Shown here in pieces: positions 8,524 to 12,500 of a DNA stretch of 12,500 nucleotides. Source of the DNA: Chrysomallon squamiferum (taxonomy: Eukaryota > Mollusca > Gastropoda > Neomphalida > Peltospiridae); the NCBI GenBank assembly GCA_012295275.1, contig CM022676.1, positions 18,788,689 to 18,801,188 of the forward strand. Direction: 5' to 3'. The notes under the pieces were generated by a model that did not search any database, had not been told where the DNA came from, and worked only from the letters and a program-made list of their open reading frames with translations. The translations under genes and the position numbers were made by a program. How positions within the stretch are numbered: position 1 is the stretch's first letter; each line of letters opens with the position of its first letter.

Positions 8524-8681
8524 ATCTGTAACGAGGCTGCACACGTGTCGGAGGGGTTACGTAGACAAAATGGCGAGCGAATAGCGGAAGTAGCAAGAAG
8601 TTACCTAGGATCAACCCTCTTCAGGACAGGAATGGAATATGTCAGCAACGTCTTGTCTGAGGCCGGAGTACACGAACAGTT
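8524..8681 (+). CDS. Gene B exon 2: N-terminal half of NlpC/P60-like domain
   Basis: Begins after an AG acceptor (ending 8523) preceded by a GTT/TTT-rich tract, and ends at donor GTATGC (8682) leaving two bases, TT. Protein residues 19-70 of the joined product. Key parts: GERIAEVARSYLGST (35-49) and GMEYVSNVLSEAGV (54-67). This pattern (helix with ARxxxGST, then a C-N-x-F-V-x-D-V-L-x-E-A-G-type helix) is that of small secreted NlpC/P60-like amidases known from bacteria and from several animal lineages. In that alignment, made from memory, the catalytic Cys position is Gly54 and the loop before it is short. The CAA-rich continuation after 8682 belongs to the intron. An in-frame ATG at 8470 offers an alternative start (see findings). 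Confidence 0.65.
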
Positions 8682-8685
8682 GTAT

Positions 8686-8890
8686 GCAGCAACAACATCA
8701 TCAGCAACAACATCAACCATAAACAACACACACACACACACACACAAACAACACACACACACACACACACATCACCATCAACAATAGTAACAACGACAAA
8801 TAAACGTAAAAAACCCCGAACATCAACAAAAACATCAGCAACAACAAACAAAGCCCGCATCATTATCAACAACAACAACAACAACAACAA
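8686..8890. repeat. CAA/CAC-rich simple sequence with (AC)n tracts
   Basis: CAA and CAT triplets surround two AC dinucleotide tracts (8728-8746 and 8752-8771) and end in ten or so CAA units (8866-8890). It directly follows the exon 2 donor of gene B, so it is the beginning of intron 2. An open frame continues into it but gives only Thr/His repeats. Confidence 0.88.
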
Positions 8891-8928
8891 AAATACTTTA
8901 AAAAAAAGGAAAAAATTAAAAATAATAT

Positions 8929-8941
8929 ATATATATATATT
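8929..8941. repeat. (AT)n tract
   Basis: Short AT dinucleotide run in gene B intron 2. The stretch that follows (8942-9540) is non-repetitive and AT-rich, with no convincing splice-bounded exon. Confidence 0.8.
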
Positions 8942-9548
8942 TGTTTAGAAACCAAATTGAAATTCGTGTCACAAAGGGAGGACTCACTCTATCAGAGTCT
9001 GCGCCTGTCTCTTTGTTCTCTTCTGACTTGCTGCTATTTCTTTGTAGTTTAAATCTGACAGCCAGCCTGTTAATGCTTTTTGTTTTTTTAAATACTTTTA
9101 TTAGTATCATATTTACATACTGCTATCATTTGTCCTCTGGTCGCAGGATACAGGCTGTATCACGTTACATTCGTGTCACTGTTACCACTTTATGACAGCG
9201 ATATCGACAGAACTATGATTTAATTATCAATAAACTGTCAACACTATAATTTGTCTTAGTCAGCAAACTACCCAGACCAGTGACACCCTTTTCGTGATCA
9301 AACAGTGGGGAAATTGAAATTAATAAAATGAAATAACCGAGTTGTCACCTGTACAAATAATATACGTAAAACAGAGTTTTATTTTACGAGATGTAGACTT
9401 TTCAGAATGTATTTTTGTTATAGGTATATTTTATTTTTATTTTTAAAATATATTTTATTTTTTTCCGAGTTAAGAAAACATGATCTTAACACGCGGCACA
9501 TATATTACGAAATCCACGTGACATAAGTTTCAGGGCTCATGAAATCAA

Positions 9549-9574
9549 GTGTGTGTGTGTGTGTGTGTGTGTGT
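9549..9574. repeat. (GT)n microsatellite
   Basis: About thirteen GT units in gene B intron 2. Confidence 0.92.
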
Positions 9575-9591
9575 GCTAAAAAAAAATGTAT

Positions 9592-9725
9592 TGCTGTTTT
9601 TTGTTGTTACTATTGTTGTTATTACTTTTATCATAATAATTATTATTGATGTTGTTGCTGTTTTTGTTGTTAATATAATCATGTTTATTATTGCTACTGT
9701 AGTTTTACTGTCATTATTGTTGTTA

Positions 9726-9809
<84 letters not shown>

Positions 9810-9846
9810 GTTATTATTATTATTATTGTTATTATTATTGTTATTA
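9592..9846. repeat. (TTG/TTA)n array up to the gene B exon 3 acceptor
   Basis: TTG- and TTA-type triplets become a pure TTA run (about 9722-9809) and then alternate with TTG up to the exon 3 acceptor. The repeat itself therefore serves as the pyrimidine-rich stretch before TTTCAG (ending 9854). Open frames through it are artefacts except for the exon at their end. Confidence 0.93.
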
Positions 9847-9854
9847 TGTTTCAG

Positions 9855-10119
9855 CCCGTCGACTCTTGAAGATTGGTCAAACAGGGATTCAGAAGACGAG
9901 TACCAGTGTTGGCGTTACAGAACGTACGACAAACCCACGTTGAACGCAGAAATTGGTGACGTCATCACAGACGGGAAGCGAATCGGCGTAATCGTGGGTT
10001 TGTATCCGCGCTACGCAGTTAACGTGGTCGGTCAGTCAGTTCAAAACTCTGTCGTGCTGGCTGACGAATATGACGACATTTTAGTTTGGTCTTACCAGTG
10101 TGAACTGACAACTACGTAG
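9855..10119 (+). CDS. Gene B exon 3: C-terminal half of NlpC/P60-like domain and stop
   Basis: Starts after TTTCAG (9854). Its first base completes the TT left by exon 2 to give Phe71, so phases agree. It encodes residues 71-158 and ends TAG at 10117-10119, with a poly(A) signal 16 bases later. Visible: PSTLEDWSN (72-80), corresponding to the family's P-T-A-x-x-W-A-D block; one internal Cys (C89) and Cys153 near the end, which with Cys20 give three cysteines for possible disulphides; then GDVITDGKRIGVIVG (105-119). This last block matches the family's G-D-V-x...G-H-V-G-I-V-x-G strand, with Arg113 where the catalytic His is expected. The end QNSVVLADEYDDILVWSYQ (134-152) fits the closing strands. 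Secreted, about 15 kDa when mature. The fold assignment is inferred from remembered motifs; the gene structure is well supported by phase and splice signals. Confidence 0.75.
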
Positions 10120-10134
10120 TAAACTGTGACTGAA

Positions 10135-10140
10135 AATAAA
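10135..10140 (+). terminator. Poly(A) signal of gene B
   Basis: AATAAA 16 bases after the stop codon, followed by a GT-rich element (GTACGTGTTT) fitting a downstream processing element. This gives an unusually short 3' untranslated region of about 30-45 bases. Confidence 0.65.
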
Positions 10141-10278
10141 GTACGTGTTTCTCCTTTATCAGACAGTCCGCTGTTTCTTTTTATTTATTTCTTTTCTTTT
10201 TAGAGCTTTGTTTTGCTTTATGTGGCCAATCACAGGAAACAGAAAATAAAAAATCACTGTACACAGTTAGAACGAGCC

Positions 10279-10365
10279 AAAAAAAAAAAAAAAAATCGTA
10301 TTGAAATGATACCATGATCTCTTTGATAGCATTGATACAAATTAAAAAAAAAAAAAAAAAAAAAA
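10279..10365. repeat. Two poly(A) runs
   Basis: Seventeen A at 10279-10295 and about twenty-two A at 10344-10365, in unique AT-rich DNA between genes B and C. No flanking target-site duplication or retroelement body recognised. The interval 10141-10555 otherwise holds nothing I can name. Confidence 0.85.
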
Positions 10366-10559
10366 TGCTGGGATTTAGAAGTACTGAATATCTCACAAAG
10401 CTTCAATCCACTGTCTTACATCAAACTCAAGCATTTTATGAGTTCTAAACCTGTATTGCATTCTTAAGCACGTTGCTAAGACTCATGAATTTGAATTAAT
10501 TAATTAACTGAACTAATTAGCTGAAATGTACTGTCAACACCGGTATGAGCCAGTCAGAA

Positions 10560-10630
10560 CGCGCCGCTGACGTCACGTCACGTGAAGTGACGTCATTATC
10601 GATCCTGTGACGCAAGTTTGGCGCATGCAG
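10560..10630 (+). promoter_or_regulatory. Probable gene C promoter: paired CRE, E-box, E2F and NRF1-like sites
   Basis: Two perfect palindromic CREs, TGACGTCA at 10568-10575 and 10588-10595, form a 9-base inverted repeat (TGACGTCAC / GTGACGTCA) around an E-box CACGTG (10579-10584). TTTGGCGC at 10617-10624 fits E2F, and the overlapping GCGCATGC (10621-10628) fits the NRF1 core. This is a CpG-rich island in AT-rich DNA, 170-240 bases upstream of a plausible first coding exon. Such clusters mark TATA-less promoters in animals. Confidence 0.55.
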
Positions 10631-10802
10631 TTTTTCGCAGCCATAGAATCGCTACTCATAAAAGTCGTTGAGATTGTAGCTAACAAGCAGATCTTGTTTT
10701 ATTTTAAACTTCTTTTTCATCAATATTCAAACATCGAAAGCGAGACTATCAAGATGTGCGTACTACGTCATCAAACCGTGTTTCTTTAAACAGATTTTTC
10801 AA

Positions 10803-10888
10803 ATGGACGGACGGACGGGAATGTGTGAAGACTTTGCTGACGTTGTACTCTCCGACGACTCCCAGCAAACATTGCGCGCGGAAACCTC
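10803..10888 (+). CDS. Gene C first coding exon (partial gene)
   Basis: ATG with G at +4, then 28 codons plus two bases, starting MDGRTGMCEDFADVVLSDDS, acidic and polar, ending at a consensus donor (ACCTC then GTGAGA at 10889), phase 2. Without splicing, the next codon is a stop. Just upstream, TTTCTTTAAACAG (ending 10793) looks like an acceptor, so an untranslated first exon from the promoter at 10560-10630 may join here. I do not recognise the protein. GC and CpG content exceed the flanks. A second exon is not certain within the window; a 42-base candidate in matching phase lies at 12368-12409. Confidence 0.4.
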
Positions 10889-10994
10889 GTGAGAACGAAA
10901 TGGGTTATTTGCACATAGCTAGCACGTGTAACAGCAAATAAGTAGTCTAGTCATTTCAGTAAACCTGTTAACAGAGTACTAACATAGTATAGTA

Positions 10995-11292
10995 TATTAT
11001 ATCATATTCACACATATACATACATCCATATATTGCATATATATATATATATACACACACATACATCCATATATTGCATATATATATACACACACATAGA
11101 TACATAGATACGTACGTACATATAACACACACACACACATATATACATGCATACATAATACATACATACATAGATGCATAGATACGTACGTGCATACACA
11201 CACACACACACATATATACATACATACATAATACATACATAGATACATAGATACGTACGTACATACAAACACATATATATATACATATATAA
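10995..11292. repeat. Complex tandem repeat of TACA/TAGA/TATA units with CGTACG palindromes
   Basis: Two copies of a 41-base unit containing CATCCATATATTGCATATATAT (starts about 11021 and 11062) are followed by three copies of a roughly 70-75-base unit. Each of these has ACACAC, TATATACATRCATA, a TAGATACATAGATA-type run and CGTACG (near 11111, 11185 and 11254). Frames through it (Tyr/Val/Cys repeats on the minus strand) are artefacts. Confidence 0.88.
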
Positions 11293-11492
11293 ATGTTTAC
11301 ATTCATTCATTCACAGATACGTAAACATGTAACAAGCGACATGTTGACGAAGCAAAGTAAACAGGCATACGAAAAAAGTTTCGTAATTCAGCAGTTTTCG
11401 ATATCACGTGACACAGATCAAGTTCTCGTGCACTGAGATTCTTTCTATCCCGTCTTTTATTATCTTTCTCAGTTACTGTTACAGCTGTTTCC
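11293..11492. other. Non-repetitive stretch, nothing assigned
   Basis: About 200 bases of unique sequence with a modest open frame on the minus strand (63 codons) but no start context, splice signals or motif to support it. It contains an E-box, GATATCACGTGAC, at 11400-11412. Confidence 0.4.
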
Positions 11493-11498
11493 AAAAAA

Positions 11499-11530
<32 letters not shown>

Positions 11531-11538
11531 AAAAAAAA
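11493..11538. repeat. Poly(A) tract
   Basis: About 45 A interrupted by a single G, then AATAAT and A-rich DNA to about 11710. It could be the tail of a degenerate retroelement, but no body is visible. Confidence 0.9.
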
Positions 11539-11740
11539 GAATAATAAAAGGTTAAAAACAATGATAATAATAATAATAAAATAAAAATAAATATTAAGTA
11601 AAAAATCTCGAAAAAAAGCTAAAAAAATCTACGATAACAATAACAAATAAATACCAAGATAAAAAGAATATATTGTCAACACTAAAGTTTAAAAAAAAAA
11701 GAAAAAGATAATTTTTTTTTCTGTCAGTGTATAGAAACAC

Positions 11741-11742
11741 GT

Positions 11743-11782
<40 letters not shown>
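11741..11782. repeat. (GT)n microsatellite
   Basis: About twenty GT units with one TAT interruption. Confidence 0.93.
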
Positions 11783-11785
<3 letters not shown>

Positions 11786-11846
11786 AAAGATAGAGGGAAT
11801 AAAAGTAAGTGAGCCTGGAACAGAGCTATTAATAGACACAGGGAAC

Positions 11847-12230
11847 AATGAAATGACGTAATATTATTAAACGTTACAAACAGTGCTAAAAATGTAAATG
11901 AAATAACACAAAGTTAGTAAGAGTTGTAATGAAATGACGTAATATTATTAAAAACAATATGTATATATGTGTGTACTTATGTATATACGTGTGTGTGTGT
12001 GTGTGTTGGTTTTATATAACAGAACAAAATGAAATGACGTAACGAGGCCAAAAATGAAAAAAATGACGCAGGGCTAATAGAAGTCGTAATAAAATAACAG
12101 TGAAATGACGTAACAGAGAAAACGAAATGACGTAACGATGCTAAAAAAAAAATGAAATGACGTAACAGAGAAATTGAAAATGAAATAACGCAAAGCCAGT
12201 AAATGTTGTGATGATGACGTAATGTTACTG
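11847..12230. repeat. Degenerate minisatellite carrying seven TGACGTAA sites
   Basis: Units of about 22-43 bases beginning ATGAAATGACGTAA recur across 380 bases. A larger period is seen as an 81-base spacing between the first two copies, which share about 25 identical bases. Exact TGACGTAA octamers start at 11854, 11935, 12035, 12106, 12128, 12158 and 12215. Variants TGACGCA (12064) and TAACRCA (about 11904 and 12185) mark decayed copies. A GT array interrupts it at 11968-12006. TGACGTAA is a CREB/ATF-type half-palindromic binding sequence. Confidence 0.75.
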
Positions 12231-12367
12231 AAAGTGAAGTTAGAAGTTTTTAACCAGACTTATTCAGCGAAGATGTCAAATGAAAGACGTTCCCAGTGAC
12301 ATTACAAAAACGTAATTCATTTTCACTTAAAGATATCTTTGAGACTCTTTCATGTCTTTTCCTGTAG

Positions 12368-12409
12368 CCTCATTTCCGAGAACGGTTGTTCGGTTCGTTC
12401 AGTGTTCAG
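12368..12409 (+). other. Candidate 42-base exon of gene C
   Basis: A good acceptor (CATGTCTTTTCCTGTAG ending 12367) and an acceptable donor (CAG then GTTAGC at 12410) enclose 42 bases. This is a multiple of three, open in the phase required by the exon at 10803-10888 (would read S-LISENGCSVRSVF). Small size and an ordinary donor keep this tentative; a longer exon in another frame is equally possible. Confidence 0.2.
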
Positions 12410-12429
12410 GTTAGCAGCTCGGCGGTAGA

Positions 12430-12459
12430 TTACGTCAGCAGTGATTTGCACTGACGTCA
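12430..12459. promoter_or_regulatory. CRE-type sites at the right end
   Basis: TTACGTCA at 12430-12437 (the reverse complement of the TGACGTAA octamer repeated upstream) and a perfect CRE, TGACGTCA, at 12452-12459, in a GC-richer stretch close to CCGCGGG. It may be the edge of another promoter. Confidence 0.35.
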
Positions 12460-12500
12460 TTCACATCCCGCGGGTTCACACAAGTTGGTTGCTTCTCATC

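Noticed and set aside
8200-8787. Long frames rich in Arg/Glu (minus) and Ser/Leu (plus) across the CT array
   Set aside because: Artefacts of the CT/GA dinucleotide repeat. Only the end of the plus frame (from 8524) is accepted as an exon, on splice and motif grounds.
8916-9195. Overlapping frames of 64 and 84 codons in gene B intron 2
   Set aside because: No splice pair in a usable phase and no recognisable motif. The gene B exons join correctly without them.
10968-11310. Minus-strand frames rich in Tyr, Cys and Val
   Set aside because: They come from the TACA/TATA/CACA tandem repeat.
11303-11494. Minus-strand frame of 63 codons starting METAVTVTEK
   Set aside because: Short, no splice signals or motif, and it starts next to the poly(A) tract. 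It could be chance.
11492-11710. Poly(A) tract as the tail of a retroposed gene or LINE
   Set aside because: No reverse transcriptase, gene body or flanking duplication is visible upstream on either strand.

Overview
The window is eukaryotic nuclear DNA. It is very AT-rich and full of microsatellites: several hundred bases of TTA/ATT, long CT, GT/AC and ATAAA arrays, and poly(A) runs. Coding sequence is broken into short exons bounded by GT..AG signals, and one gene ends in an AATAAA poly(A) signal. The density of trinucleotide and dinucleotide arrays and the kind of proteins encoded suggest an invertebrate, most likely a mollusc or another lophotrochozoan. That assignment is an inference, not proven by the sequence.

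Three genes can be supported, none of which would be seen as one ORF. Gene A (minus strand, ATG at 6305, running off the left end) has three visible exons: 6305-5525, 1664-1339 and 416-<1. The first is a lysine/serine-rich nuclear-type N-terminus with an NLS. Exons 2 and 3 together build a textbook HHCC integrase-type zinc-binding domain (H-x4-H-x28-C-x2-C), followed by an Asn/Thr/Gln/Ser-rich tail instead of an integrase core. The joining of exon 1 to exon 2 across a 3.86-kb repeat-filled intron is supported by matching phase but is not certain; the exon 2 to exon 3 join is strong. Upstream of its ATG are two perfect NF-kappaB sites.

Gene B (plus strand, 7946-10119) is reconstructed from three exons with matching phases (0 and 2). 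It encodes a 158-residue secreted protein with the layout of a small NlpC/P60-like peptidoglycan amidase, but the residues I would expect to be the catalytic Cys and His appear as Gly and Arg, so it may be a secreted pseudoenzyme. Genes A and B are head to head, 1.6 kb apart. Gene B has a second possible signal peptide, encoded in the end of intron 1, which gives a protein of exactly the same length.

Gene C (plus strand) is only a start: a CRE/E-box/E2F/NRF1-like promoter at 10560-10630 and a short first coding exon at 10803-10888. The right end (11847-12230) carries a degenerate minisatellite in which the bZIP-type octamer TGACGTAA is kept seven times.

The rest (1672-5524, 6600-7850, 8000-8520, 8690-9850, 10140-10550, 10950-12360) is intron or intergenic DNA, mainly simple repeats, with no convincing coding exons.
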